A stretch of 64,000 nt of DNA, from contig OX422186.1 in NCBI GenBank assembly GCA_949130485.1, positions 2,769,313 through 2,833,312 of the forward strand, in the 5' to 3' direction. This stretch comes from Agelas oroides. Lineage: Eukaryota; Porifera; Demospongiae; Agelasida; Agelasidae. The position numbers and the translations under genes are program-made. The notes under the pieces were generated by a model. It saw nothing but the letters and a program-made list of their open reading frames with translations, was not told where the DNA came from and made no database searches. Positions 20,211-31,915 of the stretch are shown here, one piece after another. Numbering within the stretch: the stretch's first letter is position 1; every line of letters starts with the position of its first letter.

Positions 20211-22670
20211 CGTATAGTGGGAAATTTTTGCGAGGTCCAAATTTTCGCGATTTTCGCGACCCACGACCAAAATGGGGTTCACTAAGTTCACCCAACTCCA
20301 TGTGGTGACATCACAATTTGTAATGTTTATTCCTTGCGCATTGCGCGCGCGGATCGAAGATGGAACTGGATCCAGACATGTTAATTGGACCGAAGAAGCT
20401 CAGTATAAAATCCCTTGTGAGGTAAACTTTCACTTACAGCTTGCTATAGTTTTACGGGTCGTAGTTTTATACTTACAGTAACTCTGTGAACTAAATTCAG
20501 CATAATTTCTGGACCTGAAGAGCTTCAGTACTTTTCTCATGCCTTTTTTGTAGCCTGTGAGTGCAAACAGCTAGCTCAGTAACATGCTGTGTGACTTACT
20601 AGCCTAGTCTTTCATGCTCAGGTCTAGCTTCACCAGTCTATACTAGTGACCATGAGCCATGTGCAGATTTTTTATAGTAAGTTCTAGTTTGCATGTGATG
20701 TCTGAGTACAAGAACAAATTTTGTGTGAGCATCTTGGGGTACAGTTTCACTTGACCGCATTATTTAAGATACTAAAAACTTGTCCCTCAGCAAGTCATGC
20801 AAAACAGTTGCTGGAAGGCATGCAGCAAAACAAAACACCAGAAAAAATCACAGAGTCTGTATTGTGTCCAAAGATGTGCAACATTTTACTGAACTCTAGC
20901 GTACATACACTATTTTCAGAGAAAACTGCTCTTGCAAACTGAATCATGCACAGTGCAATCTGTTGAAGTGTACTCCCAAAGTAGTCTCATTGCCATACTC
21001 TCACAAATGTCTCATGTTCTGAGGGACATGTCTTGTCAAATGTAATGGTTGCTTACTACACAAAAAATGTCATAATTGCATTTAAAATCTCGATCTCAAA
21101 ATGCCGACAGTTTAGTGCTGAAGAACATTTACATCTTCTTTAATTTTACCTTGCTGCTCCCTATCACAAAAGCCTCTCTGCCCCCAGTTTCCATGACAAT
21201 GTTCTTGTTTGGGGTACAGTGTGTGTCAAATTGCTCCACAGACGTTTAAACTAGCATAAGCCTTAGCCTCATTCCCAGCCTCCCCCGTTTTTACCTTCCG
21301 TTTGCATTCACAATAATACACGGTAGCGGAAGACCAGCGTTCACAATAATACACGGGAGCGGAAGACCAGCTGGTCTTCCGCTCCCGTGTATTATTGTGA
21401 ACACAAACGGAAGGTAAAAACACTGGTCTTCCGCTCCCATGTATTATTGTGAATGCAAATGGAAGGTAAAAATGGGGAAGGCCTGGGAACGAGGCTACAT
21501 AAGCCTGATGCTAAGACACTTATCCTGGTTTCTATCCAACTTTAATATGCTGCTTGCAGTTTCTGCTCTGGAAACAGCAAGCAACCAACGATGGGTACAT
21601 GACTACATGGCCTAACTCATTTCCGGGCTCCACTAATAAGCTTGCAATAAATCAAGTGAGGATACACTGAGAGTCTGGGAAGGAAGCTAACACTTTGTCA
21701 TAGCAACCCGCAAAAACATGAGGAATCCTGTCTAACTGGGACCTTAGTCTCACAAGGGGTTGTCACTTATATTCCCATGTAGAAGCATTTGCGACCAGGA
21801 TCAAAATTTAATCAAGTGATCAAAGCCCTTTTTGGGGGCTGATCAAGGTGACCTCTGAACTGCTCAAATCAATGGATCAAGAACACAGAACGGCCCAAGC
21901 AATTAAGCACACATTTTGTGAATCAAAAACCTTGATCCCAGTCGCAAACGCTTGAACACACGGTATGTGACTACCCCTTGGTCTTAGTAGGAAAGTCTTA
22001 GTCTTAGTAGGTAACAGGTTAGCTCACAAGCTAGGGACGAACATGATCACAGTATTCAATATTAAAATACTGACTGAACCTGTTGGGGGTTTTTACACGA
22101 GTCCAGTATTAGCTACATAATTTTCTTGCTATAAAATTAAGTTGCACAGTCTCTTTGAATACAATACAGACTACCTGATGTCTTGTTCAACTGGTGTTTT
22201 GTTGCTGCATGCCCTCCAGCAACTCAAACTCGACTCGAGGATCTAGGAGCTAGCAGAGAGGTGTGGCTTGCGAGACTAATGTGCTACATGTCTGGATCCA
22301 GTTCCATGGCGCTCTGCGCGCGCAATGCGCACATTACAGTTTATGACGTCACCACATGGAGTTGGGTGAACTTAGTGAACCCCCGACCAAAATAAGGACC
22401 GCGAAAGTGTGAACACGAAATAATTTTTCACACGTGCGTTTTGTGCGCTAGTCTCGCTCGATCTGACGATGGCACTGTATCGCTATTTCAAACTGGCAGA
22501 CTATGTCCTACCCTCTCCCACGGGACATCTTTCGTCCTCCGTTAGCCCAGCGACGAAAAGGGGGCGTGATCAATAGCTCGCGCGCGCTAAACGCGACAAT
22601 TAAAACCGGCGAAAATTTCTTCTGGAGGGGAAACGGGATTTTCGCGAAAATTTCCCGCTATACAGTAAGC
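20211..22670. repeat. Pair of inverted GC-rich repeats with CGCGAAAATTT ends
   Basis: The sequence 20212-20375 recurs inverted at 22288-22400, sharing CACCACATGGAGTTGGGTGA and GGATCCAGTTCCAT. The outer ends TACCGTATAGTGGGAAATTT (20210 region) and AAATTTCCCGCTATACAGTA (22646-22665) also form an inverted pair. Whether this is one 2.4-kb element or two small ones in opposite orientation is not settled; no flanking target duplication was identified. The interior has no recognised gene but contains the element 21264-21497. Confidence 0.55.
21264..21497. mobile_element. 234-bp TAGCCTCG-type foldback element
   Basis: It starts TAGCCTCATTCCCAGCCTCC and ends GGCCTGGGAACGAGGCTA with perfect 9-bp direct repeats CATAAGCCT (21255-21263 and 21498-21506). 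The interior is a nested palindrome made of four alternating copies of ATTCACAATAATACACGG and GCGGAAGACCAG-type blocks, so the whole element can fold into a long hairpin. Confidence 0.85.
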
Positions 22671-23122
22671 CTACACCAGACAGTAGGGTTCACAATCGAA
22701 AAAAGGCACTACCCGCCAGGTACTGAATTCAGATCGTATAGTAACTTTTTCCAAGTCTTCTTCACTTCGCAGTAAACGCGCGTGCAAATGTTTGTGAAAA
22801 TGCCCACCTACGCAGAAAATTGGGATTACGTGTTTCCTTTGATGCGCAGTACCGAAATGAGTATTTAGTGTTAATTTTTGTGTACTAAGTGAGAAGGAGG
22901 GGGACGAGAAAGGTGATAATCCACGGTTACTCTATATTGTCTTCACAAACTTCCACCCTCCATCGAGTGGATGATAGAGTAGATGCTGGTAATATGAGAC
23001 GGTGGGTATTATGAGACACTTCAACAAAAGTTGATTATTACCTGTTCTGAGGATAGCACCAGGGACTAACTTACTGCACATAGAATAGTTTGCTTTCTAC
23101 TGTTGGGAGGAGCTGCCTACAA

Positions 23123-23402
23123 GGGGGGGGGGGGGGGGGGGGGTCACTCCCGTAGGCGCCGTGTCCAGAACTGCGACCGGGGTCAAGATGCAGTCAAACG
23201 GTCAAGGCACTTTCAGGGGTTGGTCAAACGGTCAAGCAGTGTATGCGACAAAGAGGCGTGGCCGATCCTTTGCGCATGCGCAGATAATCCACGGTCAAGG
23301 GCAAAAATCTGGCGTGGCAAGGCCATTTTTCGACGGTCAAAATCTTGACCCCGGTCGCAGCTCAGGACACGGCGCCTATGGGAGTGACCCCCCCCCCCCC
23401 CC
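23123..23402. mobile_element. Foldback insertion with poly-G and poly-C ends inside the pogo element
   Basis: A run of about 21 G at 23123-23143 precedes TCACTCCCGTAGGCGCCGTG, and the right end is the inverse followed by about 15 C (23388-23402). The inverted repeats are over 45 bp and include CTGCGACCGGGGTCAAGAT. The interior repeats GGTCAA several times. The target duplication is not clear. Sequencing through the homopolymers may be unreliable. Confidence 0.65.
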
Positions 23403-23626
23403 TTGCCTAGCCTACTAATGAACTTTGAACCTTCCATGAATGACCACGTGGTAGAAGTTGCTGCAAGAGTGTGGTAAGCAGTCTCTGAGACTCGATAGGC
23501 TTGCTAAATAGCCCATAGATGATGTAGTAATCTCTCTATGAACTAGAATAACTAACATTTATTTTATATACCTGTATGCTCTATGTAGACTAGATCTTTT
23601 TTGACATGATTCATTTCTATACATAG

Positions 23627-25652
23627 ATGGCTGCTAAACGTAAGCAGTGGAGTTATGAGAGCATGAAAGCTGCTGTTGATCATGTGCAAAGTCAAGGAGC
23701 GTCACTAAGAGAGTCCTCAAGATTGTATAACGTTCCTTTGGAGACACTTAGAAGAAGAGTTAATGGAACTGTAGCAATTGATTGTCGACCTGGGCCAAAT
23801 ACAGTGTTAACCGAAGAAGAAGAGACAAAGCTTGCTGACTACCTCCTTCAAATGAGTGAAATGGGGTACGGATTGACCCGAGAAGGCGTGATGGGTTTGG
23901 CATATTCGATTGTCGAGAAAAGCAAACATCCTCATCCATTTCAGAACGGAAGTGCTGAAGGGCCTGGTTCGAAGGGTTCATGAAGAGAAGGCCAAACCTA
24001 ACCATTAGGTCCCCTCAGTCATTGTCCTATTGCCGAGCTATCTCTGCTAATAAAGAAACCATTACCGACTTCTTTGGAAAGCTAGGTTCTCTTTACGGGA
24101 AGCTTAACCTTGTAACAAAACCGATGCAAATATTCAGTTGTGACGAGACGGGAGTGACGGTTGTTTTCAAGCCGAATAAAGTCATTGCCGAATTGGGAAA
24201 GAGAAATGTGTATGCCCTTTCTGCTGCTGAGAGGGGGAAAACACACACCATATTGTCCTGTGTATCAGCAACTGGATTTATTGTTCCCCCAATGATGATC
24301 TACCCCCGCAAAACCTGTGTCCCAGACAAGTTAAAGGAAGGTGCATTCCCAAACACCCTGTTCAAAAGCAGTGAGAGTGGCTGGAGTAATTCTGATTTGT
24401 TTGTGGACTGGTTTGCATTTTTTCTGAAAAGCATTCCTCCAACTCGTCCTGTTTTGCTAGTGCAAGATGGTCATACCTCTCATGTTTCGATCGAATTGAT
24501 TGAGATGGCTCGTGAAAATGGAGTGTGCCTGCTATGTTTGCCAGCTCACACATCGCACATTCTTCAACCTTTAGACGTCGGAGTTTTTAAATCCTTCAAA
24601 TCAAGTTTCAACAAAGCCTGCGGCAATTATATGAAGCAGAACCCTGGAAGGGTCATCACTACCGATATTCTGGCCTCAATGGTGGGACAAGCTTTTCCGA
24701 ATGCTTTCACTCCTGTTAACGTTTTGAGTGGGTTTAAGAAGACAGGAATTTACCCCTTCAATCCAAGCACTGTTGACGATAGGCAACTGGCACCATCGAA
24801 TGCAGTCTCGAAAAAGAGTACTTTGCCACCACAAGCTGTTTCAGAAGATGACCCAGTCACATCCACTGAGCCGCCAATGCTTTTTTCACCAGAGAAGGAA
24901 AAGCTGTTTGCAACGAGGTTCGAAGAAGACTATGACATCCAAGATCCCGAGTATACTGCATGGGTCAAAATTAATCACCCTGAATGCTGCTTAAGCGCTG
25001 CAAGTAACTCAAGTATGTCAGCTTCTTCAGATGTGAATCATAAATCACCTACTTCTAAGACGGATGCAACTACCCCACCCAAGTCTGGAGCCATGGTGTC
25101 TGGCACTGAAGCAACTACCAGTTCTGAACCACTCAAATCTACGGCATCTGAAAGTGACTTGAGTGACATTCTTGCCCTACCTAAGCTGAAAGAAAAGTCT
25201 GGACGAAAAAGAAAGCCTGGTATCAATCAGAAAACTGTTTGTCTTACAGATGATGCTGTGTTTGATAGATTTAAAGCTGAAGACCAAGAAAAGGATAAAG
25301 AACTGGGAAAACGTGAAAGAAAAAGAGTTTGTGAGGAGAAAAAAGCCGAGAAGGAGAGATTAAAAAAAGGAAAAAGAACAAAAAAAAGAAACAGAAAGCT
25401 AAAGCGAAGAAGGCAAAACAACCAGTTGAAGATCTAGAAACCGTGCTTGAAGGACTCACTCTCGATGATGGCACAGCTGGAGATGATGCAACTGAAGATG
25501 AAGCAATTTGCCCCAAATGTGGCACTTCAGACACAGAAAACGAGTTATGGGTCTGCTGTGACAAGTGTTACCAGTGGTATGATTTCAAATGCACCAAGTT
25601 GAGAAGTAAGAAACGGCTCCCTGATACTTACATTTGTGATTTATGTAAATAG
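23627..25652 (+). CDS. Pogo/Tigger-family transposase with C-terminal PHD-like finger (frameshifted)
   Basis: Acts as DDE-type transposase on the element ends. Frame 1 (23627 to about 23960) holds the psq-type helix-turn-helix (MAAKRKQWSYESMKAAVDHV, LRESSRLYNVPLETLRRRV). Frame 2 (to 25437) holds the DDE_1 core with the aspartates in FSCDETGV, VLLVQDGHTSH and HILQPLDVGVF (residues about 55, 163 and 199 counted from the ATG at 23980). A long Ser/Thr-rich then Lys-rich linker follows. A third frame, entered near the A-rich run 25361-25390, ends in a PHD-like finger (CPKCGTSDTENELWVCCDKC, then WYDFKC, YICDLC). The frame changes lie near 23955 (between PFQNGSA and AWFEGFMKRR) and in the A-run. The PHD histidine ligand is replaced by aspartate (WYDFKC in place of WYHxxC). 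DDD residues are intact, so the copy may be only recently inactivated or may contain sequencing indels. Confidence 0.9.
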
Positions 25653-26604
25653 TTCAAGTTTGTTGTGTATCCCTTAATTGGAACACTTGTCCCATAATAC
25701 CAACTGATGCCAGTGTTCATACAATCATGATTTCTGTCTCTTTAGAATATAGTTAATGTATTGTTTTTATGATTTTAGATACATGTATTTGTGAATGTGA
25801 TGTGCAAAAATTTTGAAGTGAATACATGAAAATCTAGCTGAGTTTTGCCAATTTGTAATTTCCTGTCTCATAATCGCCGCAGTTACTCTACATATATTAG
25901 ATGCGTGTAACAACTGAGACATGAACAGTGCCTGCATAAATACAATATGTTGATTTAGGCATGAAAAGTAATTTGAACAGCACATTCAAGATCAGGAAAG
26001 AGTGCCTGCTGCAACAAAACTCCAGAAACCAGAATTCTTTCCGTAGCCACCTACAAGACAAGGTATAAATAAGATAGTAAGTCTTATGGACTACATATTA
26101 CTCTTTATTTTCTACTACCTGCATATATATACAGTCTAACCAGATGCATGACCAGCCATATACAGTCAGCTTTCTACTGAATCCCCCTGTCGTGTCGTGC
26201 ACTTTACTAGAAACTTGTACAAGCTAGTCATATCAAACCGGCTGGAATGTCTACATCTCGCCCATTCATGTACTCAAAGCTCTTGAGCAATATCCAACCT
26301 TTGGCTACTGGAAACATGCTACAAACATCAAAAGTACATCATTTAGTACTAAAATACTTTTTGTACCGTTGAGCATCACAGGAGTGCATATCATACAAAA
26401 TAACCCTTCACTGACTTCAGTGAAGGGCATACGCATTCAGGAATCAAAGGTATGACAATTTAGGTGACTTTTGTAATAGTAGAGGCATCAAACTACCCTT
26501 GTTATAAAGATCCCTACGGACTGAAATTGCTGATACCGCGCGCAAGTGAATCTATGCAGAACTAGTGTACAAGCGGCGTCCCCGCCCCTTTTCCCATGCA
26601 TTAA

Positions 26605-27525
26605 GTAAGGTAAGGGGCCCTAATTTGGGACACTTTTTTCAGCTTTTGCTTACCAATTAACGGCACGTCGCTAGGTAAGTAGCACAATGGACCTGTACGT
26701 ATACTTCAGGCATCGTACTTTTTGCATTCCAAGTTTGAAGTCCAAAGTCCGCACGATACCCGAGAACGGAGCGACTTTGTTCACGTGGTTCACATAGCAA
26801 AATTTGGGGGGGTGGTGCCTAATTCGGGACACTTCCATAAATTGACTGATTCCTCACTGGACTGCCTGTTCTGAGGTCTAGAGGGGTTTAAAAACATTTT
26901 CTAGCACTCATGGAAGGTTTTGAAGAAGCATTAAAGTATATAAATGTGTATAAAATAAATTCTACTGGAATCCAGTAAGAATGGTTAAAACTATGCATAA
27001 GTATGCATGTTGAAGCCCCAAAGCCTGCTGAGGAAGCAACTGACATTATCATACAATGATTTTCTGCACTCCTTCACCAAGCACTGCACCGACAGCAAGT
27101 CTACCTGCTCCAAATTTAGCATATTTCTTTGCTACATGCAGATAGACAGTAGTATTGGGTACGCCAAACCACTCTCCTGCCAACCTAGGGCTCAACTGCT
27201 TGGTTTCCACAGCTTTCTGGGACACTGCTGCTCTTTGCTGTTTTGCCTGTACTGACTCGATAGCCTTGGTTGCTATTTCACCGGCTAGATATGCGATATT
27301 TGCGCGAAAAGCCCTCCAAATTGTTTAACACAGCTAATTATTACGTAATTTTTATGTAATAGGTGGAGCCAGCGTTCCGAAAATCGATGCGAAGCTGCTG
27401 TAGGAGATACTCTACACTTGTACTAAACATTGTTCAACTACAGCTGAGAGCCGCCTGGAAAAACGGTGAGAAATTGGAAGTGTCCCGAATTAGGACCCGT
27501 CCCAAATTAGGGCCCCTTACCTTAC
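26605..27525. mobile_element. 921-bp inverted-repeat element with a pogo-like helix-turn-helix fragment
   Basis: Both ends are GTAAGGTAAGGGGCCCTAAT in inverted orientation, followed by TTGGGAC. It is inserted in the interrupted region of repeat X copy 2. The inside carries a minus-strand helix-turn-helix coding fragment (27030-27275). Target duplication is not clear. Confidence 0.7.
27030..27275 (-). pseudogene. Pogo-like helix-turn-helix N-terminal fragment
   Basis: About 75 open codons on the minus strand read AVSQKAVETKQLSPRLAGEW, FGVPNTTVYLHVAKKYAKFG and then GAVLGEGVQKI before a stop. The pattern LSxRxAxxxFGVPxxTxxxHV followed by KFGAG matches the DNA-binding start of pogo/jerky-type transposases, as in 23627 onward. 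The catalytic core is missing. This would be a deletion derivative keeping the DNA-binding part. Confidence 0.55.
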
Positions 27526-28125
27526 AGAAAATATAGGGCATCCGGTTGAGGTGACTTTTCAAGTGACACACAAAATCAACTACGCTCAAAAGTAAGCTTA
27601 GGTTGGCTACAGTTTATATCAAAGTAGCGCAGGATCAAACTCACTTGGACTTGGAATCCCGTAGGAACCACCACAGCTCCGGAAATTGACGCAGTAGGTC
27701 GGCAGTCACTTTCACTCTTGAAATATCATCACAAATGTTCTCTAAAGTTGACTAAACAACAGCAACTTTCTACGCTTTGACTAGCTACAGCTTAGAGAAA
27801 CGTGTGAGCCTTGAAAAGTTTCGTGACTAAAATTTGACCGGAAACGAAAATTTTTCATTACGTCACTGTCGGAAAACTTTCAGCTCCAGTGAACGCAATG
27901 TGCGCCCACGATTAGGACTTGACTACAGTGTTTCACCGAGCGCATGAAATCGTCCATTGCAGTGCTTTCGTATTCCAAGTTACGAACCCTACACAGTCAG
28001 CTTACACGGCACCACTGGGAGTTGATGAGGCAGATACGGCTCCGACATTCTTTTGAGAACTTCTCGAGGATTGGATCGGACTGTTGCCAGCGCTCAGTTC
28101 ACTTCTTTGTCAGGCCTACCGTCTC

Positions 28126-28182
28126 TAGTCTCGCGGAGCCAGACGCTCCCTTTCCGTGTGAGAGTCTGGCTCCGCGAGACTA
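28126..28182. mobile_element. 57-bp minimal TAGTCTCG-type palindrome
   Basis: TAGTCTCGCGGAGCCAGAC and its inverse GTCTGGCTCCGCGAGACTA, separated by about 19 bp, are flanked by the perfect 9-bp direct repeat TACCGTCTC (28117-28125 and 28183-28191). The ends are related to those of 7150-7917. Confidence 0.85.
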
Positions 28183-28191
28183 TACCGTCTC

Positions 28192-28929
28192 TGTCATAAT
28201 TTGTCCTTCTGATAATTACTATGACGTCATGCACTAATAAGGAACTAGGGGAAGTACCTCCCCTGCATTGGAACGTTAATGACGTGTTTAGTCATGAATA
28301 TCGTGCTCATGCAGACAAATCGAGAGCTGTGTAAGGCATTACCTAAGTGTGGCCGGTCACTAACAGCACAGCTAGTTGCTTTGGTACAGTACGGCTGCCA
28401 AGAAGTGTTTTCTTTTTACGCAATTCACACTTTGCTTATCTGAGGCAAGAGAATTCCAGCCCTTCAAGACTATATCACCCTTGGTGCTTCAATACAACAA
28501 GTGCTGATTGTTGCCATGCACCAGTATACTAAAGTATTTGTACAATGAACATAGCATTGTGTTGAAACTTGCTAGTAAAATAAATGAAGCATGGCTACTT
28601 ATAGCTACATTTCTAGCAGCATAATCACATTATCGTTTGAGCACAAAAGCATAAATAGCTAGCTAGCTATAGCTAGAATCATTTTATGAGCACAATATTC
28701 TTATATGCCAAACACTGACCCAGGCCAACTGGCTGTCTCATGCATGTAATTTGTGAGCTATGTTTCCCAGACATGATAGCAAATGAAAACAACATGTAGG
28801 CAGGAGTGATAAAACTAAGGACAACCTATGAAAAGAAAAAACAGTACGTGATGAAGTCCCTGCAGCTTCCATGTTTGGAACACAATCAGGTCAATATATA
28901 TAATTATATAGTCAGTGGCAAAGTCTAAC
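28192..28929. other. Stretch without recognisable gene
   Basis: Nothing recognised. AT-rich with a TAGCTAGCTAGC-type run near 28655-28672. Confidence 0.45.
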
Positions 28930-29014
28930 TTAGAATGTTGGTTGTATACTCTGCTCCTTCTCTGAAGCAACTCATGGGCCTTATAATTAGCTAATTGGCA
29001 AATTAGGAAAATTT

Positions 29015-29317
29015 TTACATCACTCTGGAACTGCACAATGTACCCTGTTGTGGCATGCCTGACACATATTTGTCATCATACGTATGCACTGTTTCTGGTA
29101 TAGGTGGTGTTGATTTATATGTGGAACATGCATAGACTTTCCTCAGGGAGAACCATGTGTAATGAACCAATATCTCATTACAGTCAATCCTGACTATAGA
29201 GCCATGCACCTCTTCTCTAAAACTTTGGCTCAACATCCCATTTAAAGTTTCTGACCTTGGTGTCTGTCCTCCACCAGGAATAGCGGAGGGCAAACATGAA
29301 GTTATGTAGCCCAACAC
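29015..29317 (-). pseudogene. Unidentified frame shared by both duplication copies
   Basis: The minus-strand frame (GGGQTPRSETLNGMLSQSFR, then LVHYTWFSLRKVY) is also present at 37795-38103 (GRGQTPRSQTLNGMFSQSFR and the same LVHYTWFSLRKVY). The match holds in frame for about 62 residues and is then lost by an indel. No domain is recognised. It may be a coding exon remnant or chance conservation in a repeat. Confidence 0.3.
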
Positions 29318-30132
29318 TCAGATCCAATATGCATGCAGCTTTCATAGTTACAACACTCAGAGCACATAGCCCATGATGACAGTGGATGTGGGAGATATAT
29401 ATAATTACTGACATATAAATAGAATGCTGAAACCACAATAACTACTACCATAAAAGAGTTATCTATACAATACACCAAGATAAAGTGCAACAAAGTCAGG
29501 GTAGGTCTTCCTTTCTTCTGCTGCCTGGTGTAGTTGCTGTTTCCCCTCTGCAGTGAAGCTGTTATTCCAAAGCCTGGAGATCAAGAAGTCACTTTTCATA
29601 TTATTCTGGAATAATATTATAATGGAATACTATTATAAGTATAATGATACATGTATATGTGTGAAGCCCTCCTTATGCAACTGGGCTCTAAATAATTTGG
29701 TGATAAGTTTCTTTTAGAGTGTTTGCATCACCTCCTAAATATATACACAACTTTGGGTTGAGTTATGAACTTCTTCAGTATTATGTTTTAATCCACACAT
29801 TGACAACCCAGATAAGATAGAACTAGAGGTCTCCAGAGAAGACACACCTATGCTGCTTTACTATGATGGGAGTATTGAGCATCACAACTAGCATTCAATA
29901 TTAGGCCATTTCAATTTGACTAGCTGTTTAACACATTTCTGACAGTAAAATGCTCTCAATGGATTTGGGTGTTTCCATAATTATACTACACTGCATTCTG
30001 TGGATTACTCTGAATACTATAAACAGCCACATTCACAAGTGCAAAATGAACGTGTGCCTTCCCACTGTGGCTACGTTCACAAGCCACATGCTGGGGGGCT
30101 AGTCAGGCACTAAGGCTCACTATCTCTTGTAT

Positions 30133-30170
30133 TAGCCTTGTACACAGGCCGCGTCCTGGGTACAAGGCTA
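30133..30170. mobile_element. 38-bp TAGCCTTG palindrome, smallest member of the family
   Basis: TAGCCTTGTACACAGGC and GTCCTGGGTACAAGGCTA are flanked by the perfect 9-bp direct repeat CTCTTGTAT (30124-30132 and 30171-30179). Duplication copy B has a single CTCTTGTAT at 38909-38917 and no insert, a true empty site. Confidence 0.9.
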
Positions 30171-31339
30171 CTCTTGTATGGTAGTTGGAGACATGGGACA
30201 ACTTCCACAGGCAAGACAGGCCTGCCATCAAAGTACGCATGTGTAAAATGCTTTGACCTTTGAATGTTGACTTTCATGAACTGTGAAGATGGTACCGGGG
30301 CAAAAATTATATTTATCAATCAGGAAATCCATTAAACAGCTAATAAAATTGGAATGCCTTATTTAATGGTAGGTCCAGGAACCAAACTCTGGAGAAGGCA
30401 TGGATACTGAGTGTATGAATGGATGGTAGATGATCTCTCTCACAATGCAACAGTACACTGGTATCCACAGTAGTTCTGTGCACATGGGCAAGTTGTATCA
30501 AGCTAATTGTAGCTAGCTAACTACTATGCAGTTGGTAAATTCTGTACTCCTCCTCCAACAGAATCAGTTGTGCTGCTACCACTTGTGCGGATATCTTTCC
30601 TCATTTGCCACCTGTGACTTAGCTAGACTAAAATTTCCACAGACCATGCATACATGGACACTTCTCCAAGTGAACAAGTGTACTAAAGTGTACTCTGTGA
30701 TAAACACATGTCAAGAGTCTGTGTATGCCCAGTTACCACCATATCTAAAACCCTATCTTGGTCTTGATATGGTACACTGACGTTATTTATTGATTCTCAT
30801 CAACTGCTTAATCACTACAGTTTATGGACTTTGGTACAAGTTGGTTATACAACTCAGGTTTCAGTCTCTACAGTATACACAACCTCACTCGGTAGTGTAT
30901 ATCCCGTGGAGACCTCCACCTCGTTGTATAATCTATACTAAGTACCCAATTTTGTGGAGTTTGGCTATAAGATGAACTGCTTTACAGGTTCACTACTATT
31001 AGTAGAAAGTGCACAGTTTAAATTGGGAACCTACGCTTTAGCACACCAAGCCTGTTTTCATGCATTTAGCAGCTCAAGAATACTGAAAGTATCTGTGCAT
31101 GTGGTTTTGAGTACTGATTAGCCCACCGGAAACCAACTTCTCTAAATGCTTAGATGATAGTAGCTAATAACTATCTTTGCTACACACCAAAGAACTCTAC
31201 TTAAGTTTGCGAAATGTTTGAAAACTGATAGGTCCTGCATGTATGATGAGAATTTTCCATTAGCTGAAGAACTTTGAGAAATGTTTGAAAACTGATAGGT
31301 CCTGCATGTACAATGAGAGTGTTCCATTGCAGCAATATA

Positions 31340-31915
31340 TTATCTACTGAAGACCAAAATGAAATATGTCAGTACAAAACTGTTATCAGCGCCCAAAACA
31401 CCAAATGATGTTCATGTTGACAACTGGGGAAATGGTTGGGTATTCACAGGGTATAAGCTAGACTCACAGGAAGCAGAGCCATTTTATGAGTTACATACTT
31501 GCACTGTACTTCTTCAAGGTAATTGAACTCTCTGGCAAATTACACTTATGTAACCTATAAATATGGATATGGAAAAATATCTCGTACATATTTACAGGGA
31601 TTACATAAGTGTAATTTGCCAGAGACCCAGGTTTTTTCGGGAAACTTGGAAACTACTGTAAAGATGCCTGTGTTGTACAATCATAGATTAATAGAGTCAT
31701 TACACGTAATGGTGGTGAGCTCTGGGAAAGCTGTGGTCAACCAAGCCAGTGTCAGAAAGCCAGTAACGGTGCTGAAGGATAATGTCTTTGCTACAAGGTC
31801 TTACAGTTTGTATTTGAACATAAACAAGGGAAAAATGAAGGTTGGTTTGTGAGCAGTGTTGCCATTATGATCTCTCCTTTGGTATCCCTGATGATAAATC
31901 AAGTTAGCAGCCTCC
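31340..31915 (+). pseudogene. Remnant of an unidentified gene, copy A
   Basis: Two exon-like pieces occur. The first has TPNDVHVDNWGNGWVFTGYK, LDSQEAEPFYELHTC and ends before GTAATT at about 31518. The second has PVLYNHRLIESLHVMVVSSG, then SVRKPVTVLK and FATRSYSLYLNINKG. Compared with copy B (40556-41156), the second piece loses its frame by an extra base near 31836, so the end CEQCCHYDLSFG is out of frame. A 95-bp hairpin (31530-31624) lies between the pieces. No family recognised. Confidence 0.5.
31530..31624. repeat. Near-perfect 95-bp hairpin
   Basis: CTCTGGCAAATTACACTTAT at the left is exactly inverted at the right (ATAAGTGTAATTTGCCAGAG), with about 47 bp between. Copy B has a less perfect form near 40753-40850, so the hairpin predates the duplication or has been corrected in A. 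Confidence 0.75.

Larger units (their letters stand above)
22977..25888 (+). mobile_element. Pogo-type DNA transposon with PHD-finger transposase
   Basis: Boundaries come from comparison with the empty site in repeat X copy 1: the flanks read GTGGATGATA before and TACATATATTAG after, with TA duplicated (22975-22976 and 25889-25890), as expected for the Tc1/mariner/pogo group. The 2912-bp element begins GAGTAGATGC and ends GCAGTTACTC; the terminal repeats are imperfect (GAGTA.ATGC followed on both sides by ATTATGAGACA). It encodes one transposase (23627-25652) with frameshifts, and has a poly-G foldback insertion near its left end. Confidence 0.88.
22665..27982. repeat. Repeat X, copy 2, interrupted twice
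   Basis: Pieces 22665-22976, 25889-26585 and 27944-27982 match repeat X copy 1 (11250-12335) in order. The first interruption is the pogo element (22977-25888). The second (about 26586-27943) contains the inverted-repeat element 26605-27525 plus unassigned DNA. Confidence 0.75.

Noticed and set aside
23103-23437. Several overlapping open frames with poly-Gly
   Set aside because: They arise from the poly-G foldback element; frames exist on both strands because the sequence is palindromic.
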